In this document: in pieces, positions 54,636 through 63,613 of the stretch
Position numbering within the stretch: position 1 is the first letter of the stretch
Layout of the letters: each line of letters starts with the position of its first letter
Assembly (NCBI GenBank): GCA_009773755.1
Contig: WSZJ01000037.1
Coordinates: 1 to 64,000 of the forward strand
Source: Planctomycetota bacterium
GTDB taxonomy: Bacteria; Planctomycetota; MHYJ01; WSZJ01
DNA: 64,000 nucleotides
Direction: 5' to 3'
Translations under genes and position numbers: made by a program
The notes under the pieces: generated by a model
Database searches by the model: none
What the model saw: only the letters and a program-made list of their open reading frames with translations
Told to the model about the DNA's origin: nothing

Positions 54636-55193
54636 ATGCGGTGTTCCTTTGTGTTGCTGGCGTTGTCCGCCTGCGGGTGCGCTTCGGCGCCGCCGGCTGC
54701 GTTTTCTCTGAGCAACGACGCCGCTCGCGAACTCGCGAAGAAAGAGCGCAAACCGCTCCTCGTGCTCTCCGTCGTCGGCGACCTCGATGGCAGGTTGTGA
54801 CTCGCAGCGCACGTCCTGAGAGCCGTGACGCTCTCGGATCCAGGAGTGAAGCGCTTGATCGAAGAGAACTGGGTTTCCACCTGGCACAACCAGTGCCCGG
54901 GTCTCTACTGCAACAACACGGCCGACACGCGAAAGCCGATTCCCTACCCATCGGAGCAGTTTGACACCGTGTATGAAGGCGTCGGCGGCGGGAACATCCG
55001 GCTGTTTTTCTGCGACAAAGATGGACGCATCATTTACGCCGTCACGGGGTACCTTTCGATCTCCTCGATGATGGACGCAGAGAGGTTCGCGCAATACCTC
55101 CTGCCCCTGGGCGAGCGCCACAGGAAGATCGCATGCGAGATGGAAGCCACGTCTGGCAGGTCCTCCGTGAAATCGAGGACAACATCTATCTGA
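54636..55193 (+). CDS. putative selenoprotein 2: lipoprotein thioredoxin-like paralog with in-frame UGA at codon 55 (TGA 54798-54800)
   Basis: The track shows only 54825..55193. Upstream in the same frame: MRCSFVLLALSACGCASAPPAAFSLSNDAARELAKKERKPLLVLSVVGDLDGRL-U-LAAHVLRAVTLSDPGVKRLIEENWVSTW...YEGVGGGNIRLFFCDKDGRIIYAVTGYL. Confidence 0.7.
54818..54835 (+). promoter_or_regulatory. candidate bacterial SECIS hairpin for UGA at 54798
   Basis: gagagc-cgtgac-gctctc, 6-bp stem, 17 nt after the TGA, same loop as 54028-54045. Confidence 0.6.
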
Positions 55194-55280
55194 AGGGCGC
55201 GATCGGCTGAGACAGCGAATGAGCGGCGGTGCGCCGCATTCAGCGCGACAGCCCCAGACAGCCCTGCTATAACCGCATCC

Positions 55281-55910
55281 ATGACGCGCGCGGTCGATAA
55301 GTCCGGCGACTGGAAGAATCGCCTCTATAACCTCGGGTTCGAACTCTTCAATTCAGGCAAGCGCTTTGAGGCGCACGAGGAGTGGGAAGCGATCTGGCTG
55401 GACGAGCCTAAGGGGCACCCGAACCGGCTGTTTCTGCAGGGACTGATCCAGGTCGCGGCGGCGTTTCACCGGGTGGACACGAATTTTCTGCGCGCGGCTT
55501 ACCGGCTGTTTCGATCTTCGCGGCGAAAGCTGATCCCTTACTCGCCCGGGTACAAGGGCGTCAACGTCGCTTCGCTCATTCCGCTTCTCGAAACCTGGAT
55601 CGATCGCCTGGGCTCGCTGAATCGCGGCGACGCGCCTTCGCACGCCGACTATTTCCCGATGGCGCTCGGCGGGCGCGGCTGGAACGAGGCGACGCGCGAG
55701 CCGGACGCTTCGCCTGAGGGACTGTCGACGTTCAAGGCGTTCGAGGAGTATTCGAGCGACCGGGAGGTGCGGTCCGTCTGCCCGAAATGCGGCGACGCGC
55801 TGGCCGTGAACGGCCGGCGGCGGGCGCCTGCCGAAGACGTCGAGAGCGTCTGGCGGGTCGCCTGCCCTCGCGGCTGCGTCGAGCGCGCGTTCGCGGGAGC
55901 CGGCGCGTGA
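55281..55910 (+). CDS. DUF309 protein with C-terminal zinc-ribbon-like segment
   Basis: LFNSGKRFEAHEEWEAIWLDEPKGHPNRLFLQGLIQVAAAFH; CPKCGDALAV...CPRGC. Confidence 0.88.
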   Translation: MTRAVDKSGDWKNRLYNLGFELFNSGKRFEAHEEWEAIWLDEPKGHPNRLFLQGLIQVAAAFHRVDTNFLRAAYRLFRSSRRKLIPYSPGYKGVNVASLIPLLETWIDRLGSLNRGDAPSHADYFPMALGGRGWNEATREPDASPEGLSTFKAFEEYSSDREVRSVCPKCGDALAVNGRRRAPAEDVESVWRVACPRGCVERAFAGAGA

Positions 55911-56293
55911 GCGCGTTCGTGCACCGCGTGAAGCCCGTCTGGCGCGACATGGACGCGCTTCGGCACGTGAACAACGCGGTGTACCTGACGTATCTTGAGA
56001 ACGCGCGGGAAGCGTGGTGGAAGGACGTCGCGGGGACTTACGACATTTTTCCATTCACGCTGGTGAGGGTGGAGATCGACTACCGGTCGAGCGTGACGTG
56101 GCGGGACGAAATCGACATCAGCGTAACGGTCGCGAAGATCGGCAATTCTTCCTTCGAGCTTGCCTACCTCCTTGCGGCCGGCAAGCGCGTGGTGGCCGAG
56201 GCGCGGACAGTGCTCGTGATGATGGACGAGAAGCAGGTGAAGCCGGTGCGGATACCGGAAGAGGCACGGCAGAAGATGAAGCGCTACGAATAG
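55907..56293 (+). CDS. acyl-CoA thioesterase (4HBT/hot-dog, YbgC-like)
   Basis: VWRDMDALRHVNNAVYLTYLENAREAWW; GTG overlapping upstream TGA. Confidence 0.9.
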   Translation: MSAFVHRVKPVWRDMDALRHVNNAVYLTYLENAREAWWKDVAGTYDIFPFTLVRVEIDYRSSVTWRDEIDISVTVAKIGNSSFELAYLLAAGKRVVAEARTVLVMMDEKQVKPVRIPEEARQKMKRYE

Positions 56294-56295
56294 CC

Positions 56296-57513
56296 ATGCC
56301 CACGCTCGATGTTCTCCTGAAAGCTGCGCTGGCCGCGGGTCCGAAGTCGTCCGCGGCGCTTGCGCGCGAGGCGCTGGGGCTCTCGGGGCCTGAGGCGATC
56401 GTCGCGAAGGTCGCGGAAGCGGCACTGGCGAAGGCGTCCTGGGCGGAGCGTGACGGATCCCTCTGGCGACTGAAGGCGGAGGCACCGCTTGACGAGGAGT
56501 CCGTGTTGCTGGTCGCTACGGAAGCGGACCGTGCGGTGTGGGCGGACTGGTCCGGCAACCGCCTCGGTGAAATCAAGATCTCGGTCATCGCGGCGCTTCC
56601 GAAGGGCCGCGCCGCCATCGCCTTCGAAGCCCTCCCCGGCGCCCTTCCCCTGCGCGCACTCTGCCGTGCGCTCGACCCCGGCCGCGCGTTTACCACGGCC
56701 GCCCGCGCCGCCGAAGAATGGCGCCTCCCGCACGGCGCCGGCGACGATGCGGCGGGAGCCCTTCACACCTTGTCCGCTCTCTGGGAACGCGCCCGCGACC
56801 TCGCCGCCGAGCGCGACGTCCACGGATTCGAGGCGCTGCGTGAGTTCGCCGAGCGCCCGCGGCCGCGCCTCGACCTGGCGCCCTACCGCTTCGACGCGGA
56901 GTTCCTCTCGACGCTCCCGGAGACGCCCGGGACGTACCGGTTTCTCGACGGCGGCGGCTCGGTCTTCTACGTCGGCAAGGCGCGGAACCTGCGCAATCGC
57001 GTCGCCTCGTACTTCCTCGTGCCGCGGCAGCCGGACGCAAAGTGGCTGACCATTACAAAGCGGCTGCGCGAGATCGAGATCTCGATCGCCGGAAGCGAGC
57101 TCGAGGCGCTTCTCCATGAGCATCGCCTCATCCGGGAGCTGCGCGAAGGACTGATCAATGTCCAGTCGGCCGCGCACCCGCGCCCTTCGAGGCGGCTGCC
57201 GGAGCGCTCGATATTCATCCTCCCCTCGGCCGACGACGCGTGCGCGGCGGTGTGGCTCCACCGGCGCGGGGCGGCGCTGAAGCGGCTGGACGTGCGCCTT
57301 TCGCCGCGCGGAGTGAAAGGAGCTTCGGACGCGGCGCGGGCGTTTTTTGACGCCGTGCGTCAAACAGACGCAGAGGAACTCGCGATCGGCGAGGCCTGGC
57401 TCGGCGAGAACATCGCGGCGATCGCGCGGCTGGATCCCGACAGTCCGGATCTCGATGCCTCGCTCGCCGGAATCCTGAAAGGGGACGCCTTTTCACCCGG
57501 GGAGCGCCGATGA
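56296..57513 (+). CDS. GIY-YIG nuclease domain protein (UvrC N-domain-like)
   Basis: LPETPGTYRFLDGGGSVFYVGKARNLRNRVASYF; SELEALLHEHRLIRELR. Confidence 0.88.
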   Translation: MPTLDVLLKAALAAGPKSSAALAREALGLSGPEAIVAKVAEAALAKASWAERDGSLWRLKAEAPLDEESVLLVATEADRAVWADWSGNRLGEIKISVIAALPKGRAAIAFEALPGALPLRALCRALDPGRAFTTAARAAEEWRLPHGAGDDAAGALHTLSALWERARDLAAERDVHGFEALREFAERPRPRLDLAPYRFDAEFLSTLPETPGTYRFLDGGGSVFYVGKARNLRNRVASYFLVPRQPDAKWLTITKRLREIEISIAGSELEALLHEHRLIRELREGLINVQSAAHPRPSRRLPERSIFILPSADDACAAVWLHRRGAALKRLDVRLSPRGVKGASDAARAFFDAVRQTDAEELAIGEAWLGENIAAIARLDPDSPDLDASLAGILKGDAFSPGERR

Positions 57514-57575
57514 GGACTCGAGATTTCGAATTCAGGCCGAACCTCAAGGTCCGCCGCAACGTCTAATCCAGCATC

Positions 57576-58094
57576 ATGACGCTCTCGACGCCGCGAATCC
57601 TGATTCTCCTGACCTGCGGCCTCCTCATGGTCGGCGTGCTGGCGGCCGCGGTGGGTGGATTGCAGGCAATGTCGAAATCGCCGGTCGTCATCGTTGATTC
57701 GGCCCCGGGAGGTCCGAGAAAAAACGCTTCTCCGGTGACGCCTGCCCCTCCTCCGGAAGTGCGGGTGGACCTGCCTGACGGACTCCAGGCCGGAAGCGCG
57801 GTTCGTCTCGAGACGACGATTCGCGATGACAGCAACACGCCGGTCAAGGGCGGAACGCTCAGGTTCACCTGGTTTTCCCCGGTCGGGTCGCTGGAAGGAT
57901 CATCGCGCGACGTCACGATCGCCCACCACGGACTCTATTACCTCAATTTCCGCGTTCCGGTCGACGGCCGCGTCGAGATCCGTGTACTCGATGGCAAGGG
58001 CGCGGCTTCCACCTCGTTTCGGGTCACGGACAATTCCAGACTGTCCCGCCAGCTGATCCAGCTCTCGCATCACTTTGACGTGGCGCCGCGCTGA
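57576..58094 (+). CDS. membrane-anchored/secreted hypothetical protein
   Basis: N-terminal hydrophobic segment then beta-rich domain. Confidence 0.72.
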   Translation: MTLSTPRILILLTCGLLMVGVLAAAVGGLQAMSKSPVVIVDSAPGGPRKNASPVTPAPPPEVRVDLPDGLQAGSAVRLETTIRDDSNTPVKGGTLRFTWFSPVGSLEGSSRDVTIAHHGLYYLNFRVPVDGRVEIRVLDGKGAASTSFRVTDNSRLSRQLIQLSHHFDVAPR

Positions 58095-59158
58095 TCCGAG
58101 GCGGGGACCACGTCGATGATGACGACGTGCGGGGGGCACCAGAAACGCAGGCGCGGCGCGCTTCCCCGCTCCATTCCAATCCCGCGGGAGACCACGAGGG
58201 TCCGACCGCCGCCGAGATCGTGAGCGCCGCCCGCGGCCCAGTCGCGCGGCACGAGGGAGAGCGTGATCGGCGGCCCAAAAATCGGGATCTGCACCTGTCC
58301 GCCGTGGGTGTGCCCCGCGACGAGGAGGTCTGCCGGCGGATTGGAGAGCGCGAAATCCGGGGCGTGACCAAAGACGATCAGAAAACTGGAAACAGGCGCG
58401 ACGACGAGGTTGGTGCGGCGGGAGTCGCGAAGGGACAGTCCTATGAGGGACACCGCTCCGGCCTGGGCATCAAAAGTCACCTTTGATGTTCGAACAGGAA
58501 GTCCCGTGAAGATGTCAAGCCAGTCCCCCCAGTCGTTATCCCCTTCCACGGCAAAAACGCCTAGCGGGGCGGCGAGGGACTCTTCCAGGAAGATCCGGCG
58601 AAGGCTTTCATGCTGGGTTCGCCTTCGAGCGTCGTCCTCTTCCTCGATGTAGTCCCCGCAGAGGAGCACGAGGTCGGGCTTCTCCTGCATGGCGGCACGA
58701 ACGGCGCGACGCTCGTGCGCACCGACGTCGTCCGTCTGGATGTCGGCGAGGATGGCGATACGGATCGGAGACTTCAACTTGGCGGAAGTGAGCCGGATGT
58801 GCTCGACCTCGAGGCGCTTCGGTTCAATAAGGAATGCGTCCGTCGCGACGGCCAGTACCACGGCAGCCGCTGAAGCGAATGCGACGCGTGCCCGACCTTT
58901 CGCCAGCACAGCTAGCGCGAGAAAGAGAAAGGGGCCGTGCGCGAAAACTCCCCAGGCCCAGAGTCGCATCACCGCGAATCCCTCCTGAGCCACCGGGAGG
59001 GAGAGGGCCAGGGCGACGAGCAGAGGAAGGGCGAGGCGGGTTGCGGCCCGTCCCGTCGTCGCGCCGGTGGCGCGGAGGCGGAGGAAGAGGCCGATCTCTG
59101 CGGCGGCGAGGAGGACGTTCCAGCCGATTTCGATGGCGGGACTCACGTCCTGATTCAA
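58070..59158 (-). CDS. membrane metallophosphoesterase (YkuE-like)
   Basis: IAILADIQTDD, LLCGDYIEEE, EGDND, VAGHTHGGQVQIP; N-terminal TM segments. Confidence 0.9.
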   Translation of the reverse strand: MNQDVSPAIEIGWNVLLAAAEIGLFLRLRATGATTGRAATRLALPLLVALALSLPVAQEGFAVMRLWAWGVFAHGPFLFLALAVLAKGRARVAFASAAAVVLAVATDAFLIEPKRLEVEHIRLTSAKLKSPIRIAILADIQTDDVGAHERRAVRAAMQEKPDLVLLCGDYIEEEDDARRRTQHESLRRIFLEESLAAPLGVFAVEGDNDWGDWLDIFTGLPVRTSKVTFDAQAGAVSLIGLSLRDSRRTNLVVAPVSSFLIVFGHAPDFALSNPPADLLVAGHTHGGQVQIPIFGPPITLSLVPRDWAAGGAHDLGGGRTLVVSRGIGMERGSAPRLRFWCPPHVVIIDVVPASDQRGATSK

Positions 59159-59216
59159 CGACTCGCGTCTGAATTAGACCAGCCGGAACGACCTGCGGGA
59201 TATCGTGTCGGGCTCG

Positions 59217-59696
59217 ATGACATCCAATCCCCTCGAAATTCTGCGCGCGGAAGCCGGTGACCTCGAGCCGCTTCTCAGCCTCACGCACCGCGCCTACGCG
59301 GCCAACAAGGCTCTCGGGTTCAATTTCTATGGCACGCGCGAGACGATGGACGACATGCGCGAAGTGTTCCGCGCGAAGGCGTTGTGGAAGCTGGTCGAGA
59401 ACGGGCGGCTGATCGGGACGATCCGGCTGCAGGAATACCCGGACCAGCCGGGAGTGCTTTACGTGAATCGAATGTGCGTGGAGCCGGAGGAGCAGAAGCG
59501 CGGCCTGGGGAAGCGGCTCATGGCCTTCGCGGAAGTTGAGGCCGTTCGGCGCGGGTTGCATGCGGTGCGGTTGGACACGGCGAAGCCCTTCCAGCGACTG
59601 GTCGGGTGGTACCTGAAGCTGGGCTACGTCGTGATTTCGGAGACGCAGTGGGATGTGACCAATTACCGGTCGGTCATTATGGAGAAGCGGCTGTAG
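59217..59696 (+). CDS. GNAT family N-acetyltransferase
   Basis: LYVNRMCVEPEEQKRGLGKRLMAFAEVEAVRRG. Confidence 0.9.
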   Translation: MTSNPLEILRAEAGDLEPLLSLTHRAYAANKALGFNFYGTRETMDDMREVFRAKALWKLVENGRLIGTIRLQEYPDQPGVLYVNRMCVEPEEQKRGLGKRLMAFAEVEAVRRGLHAVRLDTAKPFQRLVGWYLKLGYVVISETQWDVTNYRSVIMEKRL

Positions 59697-59913
59697 CCGG
59701 CGGATTCCCGAATTCGGCGAGTCATTCGTAGGTTTTTCATACGCAACGATTTCGCTGCAAAGTCCGGCGGTAAAACAGGTTGAGCGAATATCGCTGTCCG
59801 AACAACATTCCTCCGCAACCGGGGTTTTATTCCTGCCATTGACGCGCCTGCCCTTCGCAGGCTCAAATCCGCGCCCAACCATCAAGACCCGCAGGGGAGA
59901 AAAGGGAGAGAAC

Positions 59914-61305
59914 ATGAAGAACTTTGCCTTCGGCCTTGCCGCCGTCGCCCTCCTCGCCGCCGCCGCTTCCACAGCGCGCGCCGACGACTGGGACAAGCTT
60001 GGGACGCGCATCGTCGCGTTCGGAGCGGAGAAAGACACGATCGACTGCACGGGAGACGGGAGATTCTCGGCGATCAAGATCGACGTGGATGAGGGAAATC
60101 TGGAGATGTACGACCTGAAGATCACGTTCGGAAACGGCGATCCGTTTTCGCCCGGAACGCGCTACGAGTTCAACGAAGGAACGCGCAGCCGCACGATCTA
60201 CCTGCCGGGCGACGCGCGCAACATCAAGAAGATCGAGTTCTGGTACCGGTCGAAGTTCAAGAAGGGGCGCGCGACCGTGACGGTGTTCGGGAAGCGCGCG
60301 GGCGGCGGAGGCGGCGGGACGGAAGAGCCTCGCCCGCCGGTGAAGGATCCGCCGGCCGACAACGACAAGGGCTGGGAACTGCTCGGCTTGCGCATCGTCG
60401 ACTTCGGAGCCGACAAGGACACGATCGATGTGACGGCCAGCGAGGGGAAATTCAAGCAGATCAAGATCGACGTCGAGCAGGGCAGCGTCGACATGTGGAA
60501 CATCAAGGTCACCTTCGGGAACGACGAGCATTTCTCACCCGAGACGCGCATCGAATTCCGGCAGGGGTCGATGAGCCGGACGATCGATCTCCCGGGCGAA
60601 GCGCGCGTGATCCGCAAGATCGAGTTCTGGTACAAGTCTGAAATCAAGAACGGCAAGGCGCGCGTCCGCCTCTACGGCAAGCAGGCCGGCGGCGGCGGCG
60701 ACGCGAACGAGGCAAAGGAAAAGTGGGAGGACATGTGGAACATCCGCGTGACCTTCGGAGACGGGACCAACCACTCGCCGGACACGCGCCTCGAATTCCG
60801 CCAGGGATCGATGAGCCGCACGATCGATCTCCCCGGCGAAGCTCGTGTCATCCGCAAGATCGAGTTCTTGTACAAATCCGAATTCAAGAAGGGCAAGGCG
60901 ACGCTGCACGTCTTCGGCCGCCACGCGGCAGGCGGCGGCGGCGAGGTAAAGCCCCCGGTCAAGGAGCCGAAGGACCGCTTCCCCGGCTGGGAGCACCTCG
61001 GGTCGCGCGTCGTTAATTTCGGCGGCGACCACGACACGCTCGATTGTCGCGGCGAGGGAAAATTCAGCTCTTTCCAGATCGAGGTGGAAAACGGCGATCT
61101 CGAGATTTTCGACGTCGTTGTCACCTTCGGCAACGGAGAAACCCAGTCGCCGAAAACCCGGCTTTACTTCGACGACAACAACCGCACGCGCCTCATCGAC
61201 CTGCCCGGCAAGGACCGCTTCGTCAAGAAAATCGAGTTCTACTACAAGTCGGTGAAGGCGACCAAAGACGGCAGGGCGACGATCAACGTCTACGGAAAGC
61301 GCTAG
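59914..61305 (+). CDS. secreted multi-repeat protein, four DUF2541-like domains (third truncated)
   Basis: Signal peptide MKNFAFGLAAVALLAAAASTARA; repeats W[DE].LG.R[IV]V.FG...D.[IL][DC]...G.F..[IF][KQ]I[DE]V. Confidence 0.88.
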   Translation: MKNFAFGLAAVALLAAAASTARADDWDKLGTRIVAFGAEKDTIDCTGDGRFSAIKIDVDEGNLEMYDLKITFGNGDPFSPGTRYEFNEGTRSRTIYLPGDARNIKKIEFWYRSKFKKGRATVTVFGKRAGGGGGGTEEPRPPVKDPPADNDKGWELLGLRIVDFGADKDTIDVTASEGKFKQIKIDVEQGSVDMWNIKVTFGNDEHFSPETRIEFRQGSMSRTIDLPGEARVIRKIEFWYKSEIKNGKARVRLYGKQAGGGGDANEAKEKWEDMWNIRVTFGDGTNHSPDTRLEFRQGSMSRTIDLPGEARVIRKIEFLYKSEFKKGKATLHVFGRHAAGGGGEVKPPVKEPKDRFPGWEHLGSRVVNFGGDHDTLDCRGEGKFSSFQIEVENGDLEIFDVVVTFGNGETQSPKTRLYFDDNNRTRLIDLPGKDRFVKKIEFYYKSVKATKDGRATINVYGKR

Positions 61306-61330
61306 CCGACCGACCGAAGACGCATCAACC

Positions 61331-61363
61331 GCGGGCCGGGGCGAAAGCTCCGGCCCGCTTTCT
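61331..61363 (+). terminator. rho-independent terminator
   Basis: gcgggccggggc-gaaa-gctccggcccgc followed by tttctt. Confidence 0.8.
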
Positions 61364-61378
61364 TGAAACGGAGCCTGC

Positions 61379-62179
61379 GTGCACCCTCGAGTGTCCGAGG
61401 TCCTCGCCGGATTTGCGGCGCCGCTCGGCCTGATCGCGGAAGCGTCCGCCGGTGACCTCGCGCGGCTGGAGGCTCTGGTCGGTCCGATCCCGGAACCCTG
61501 GGCGGAGTTCCTTCGCGGCGCAGGCGCTTCAACCGGCAACCTGCGTCTTCGAGGTCAGCACACGGATCTCGGTCTTTCGCTCGCCGAAGACGTGTTGCCG
61601 GTGCTGGAGAAAAAGCGAAAGAAGGAAGCGGCGAAGGGGCTGAAGCTGGCGCCGGTCGCAGCCTCCCGATTCATGATTGCGATGCCGCGCGGCACCTGCC
61701 AGGACTGCGGACCGGTCTGGCTTGAACTGGAAGGCGGGTTGCTTCCGGCCGCGATCCGCAAGGGGCTGGAAGAAGCGGGATCGCACGAAGCCGCCGTGGT
61801 GCAGGTCGACGAAGGCGGGCCGCGCGGAAAACGGTCTCCGGCGCCTGCCTTCGTGCTCGGCGAATCGCTCGCGGCATGGCTCTTCGATGCCGCGTTTCGC
61901 CAGTTCCGGCTCGCCGCCGCCGGGCCTCCGCAACGCCGTTCCGTCCGCCCCGAACACGCCGCGGCGCCGCGTTCGCTTCTCGAATCCCTCGGCCGTGCCG
62001 CCATCGCCGAGGGTTTCCGTAGGCACGAACTGTCCCGCTTTGTCCTGACGTCTCACTTCACGCGCAACGACGCCGCCGCAGTCTTCGCGTGGAACGGCAA
62101 CGCCGTCGAAGTCGTTTTCGCCGCCCGCACCCCTGCTCTTGCATCGCGTCTGGGCGTCGCGCTGGCGCGTCCCCACTGA
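61379..62179 (+). CDS. hypothetical protein (SMI1/KNR4-like N-terminus)
   Basis: LARLEALVGPIPEPWAEFLRGAGASTGNL...; GTG start. Confidence 0.75.
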   Translation: MHPRVSEVLAGFAAPLGLIAEASAGDLARLEALVGPIPEPWAEFLRGAGASTGNLRLRGQHTDLGLSLAEDVLPVLEKKRKKEAAKGLKLAPVAASRFMIAMPRGTCQDCGPVWLELEGGLLPAAIRKGLEEAGSHEAAVVQVDEGGPRGKRSPAPAFVLGESLAAWLFDAAFRQFRLAAAGPPQRRSVRPEHAAAPRSLLESLGRAAIAEGFRRHELSRFVLTSHFTRNDAAAVFAWNGNAVEVVFAARTPALASRLGVALARPH

Positions 62180-62201
62180 CCACGCCCGACATGATTCCCG
62201 A

Positions 62202-62243
62202 TACCCCCAGCAGGATTTGAACCTGCGACCATCGGTTTAGAAA
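62202..62243 (-). other. truncated tRNA-Arg(UCU) 3' half; candidate attachment site of an integrated element
   Basis: Minus strand TTTCTAAACCGATGGTCGCAGGTTCAAATCCTGCTGGGGGTA: anticodon loop with UCU, variable loop, T-arm GCAGG-TTCAAAT-CCTGC, acceptor 3' strand; no matching 5' half. Confidence 0.8.
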
Positions 62244-62399
62244 TGGATTTCCCCTCGGGGCGAAAGGCCCCCGTCCCGAGGGAAGGGCGCAAGTCGGCGC
62301 AAGTCGTCCGAGCCACTTGCAGGCACGCGAAGGCCCCCGTAGAGGCCCCCGAAGTCTCGCCTGTGGAATCGCACCGCTCGACGTAGAATTCTCAACGGC

Positions 62400-63527
62400 G
62401 TGGCTGATCCCCGCGCCAGTCCCGGACGTGCGGCGAGCCCGTCTCCACCGGGCCGCCGCCGTCCGCTTTCGGGAGTGGAGCCCGTGAAGAAAAAGAAACT
62501 GTCCGCGAGCGAGCGGCGATTCCGTCTCGGCGTGATGCTCCCGCAGGCCCGACGCGAGAAATACACAAGTTATTCCCTCATGGCAGATGTCTACAATCTG
62601 CACCGTCGCGCCCGAGAGAAGAGGCCGCTGACGCGACCTGCGGAGGGGCTCGCCGCGCATCCTCTCGCCCGTGAGGCCGCGTTTTGTCTCGACGCGATGA
62701 AGGGCTTGCCGCACGCCGACCCCGAACGCATCGGCCTACATCAGAAAAGCATGCTCCCTTGGGCTTCGTCTTGTGATCTGCTCGGCCATTGGGCAAAACA
62801 GGGCTTCGGGTTGACCGGGAACCACGGGAACAGACACTTCCTACTCCGCGACTTGCTACAGCTTGTCTCGCGATCCATCGCCCCGTTGCGCGTGCGCACC
62901 CTTGCCGCCGCCGCCGGGCTCGCCGTCGTGAGCGAGTGGCCGGACCGGCTGACGATGACCTCATTCCCGGACTTCGTGGAAAGCGTGAAGGCGCTTGGCC
63001 ACGCTGACCTGGCCCGTATCGCCGAGGGACTCTATGACGGCAGTTTCGATCCGGCTTCGGGACCGGATCGGGAATCGGCGCTCGCGGCGATTCGAGCGGT
63101 TCGCGTTCCTGATCGCGGTTTCTCTCAACCTTCGCGTGGTATCTCGGAAGGCCCTGACTTGCATTCTGGGAAGGCCATAATCAAGGCTCTCGGACTTTCG
63201 GGAAAGGTGACGTGGAAAGAGTTTCGCATCCGACACGAGAACGACTCCGCGTGTCCCGTTTCATGGGCGAAAGGACCCGGGAAGAAGCCGCTCGCCAATG
63301 CCGAAGCGGTAAGAAGGTGGCATGTGGGATTGCTCAGGGCGGCGGGAGTCTCCTCTGATCCATGGGCCGCGTCGCCGGAAGACGACCGCGCCTTGAACAA
63401 CCCCATACCTTGGGGGAAAGGGGAAGTGATACCGGACGGCAAGCGACTCGATTCGCTTTCAATTCGTTCTCATCCGGTGAAGAACGTAACCAAGCAGGCA
63501 CGACCGGCGAACTTGGACGAAAAATGA
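62400..63527 (+). CDS. hypothetical protein, element cargo
   Basis: 375-aa open frame with GTG start; no family recognised. Confidence 0.7.
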   Translation: MADPRASPGRAASPSPPGRRRPLSGVEPVKKKKLSASERRFRLGVMLPQARREKYTSYSLMADVYNLHRRAREKRPLTRPAEGLAAHPLAREAAFCLDAMKGLPHADPERIGLHQKSMLPWASSCDLLGHWAKQGFGLTGNHGNRHFLLRDLLQLVSRSIAPLRVRTLAAAAGLAVVSEWPDRLTMTSFPDFVESVKALGHADLARIAEGLYDGSFDPASGPDRESALAAIRAVRVPDRGFSQPSRGISEGPDLHSGKAIIKALGLSGKVTWKEFRIRHENDSACPVSWAKGPGKKPLANAEAVRRWHVGLLRAAGVSSDPWAASPEDDRALNNPIPWGKGEVIPDGKRLDSLSIRSHPVKNVTKQARPANLDEK

Positions 63528-63613
63528 CGACTTAGACGAACTTGGCCCGGCGACGCGGAACTCCATGGATTTAGGGGGAGCGCCCGCAACCACCGCTCCT
63601 CACTGGAGGCGCG

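Noticed and set aside
53651-55193. Reassigned genetic code (UGA as Trp or Gly)
   Set aside because: UGA ends several confident genes here; only these two paralogs are interrupted, and at one homologous position.
62202-62243. Complete tRNA gene
   Set aside because: No D-arm, no anticodon 5' strand and no 5' acceptor strand in the 60 nt upstream on the minus strand.
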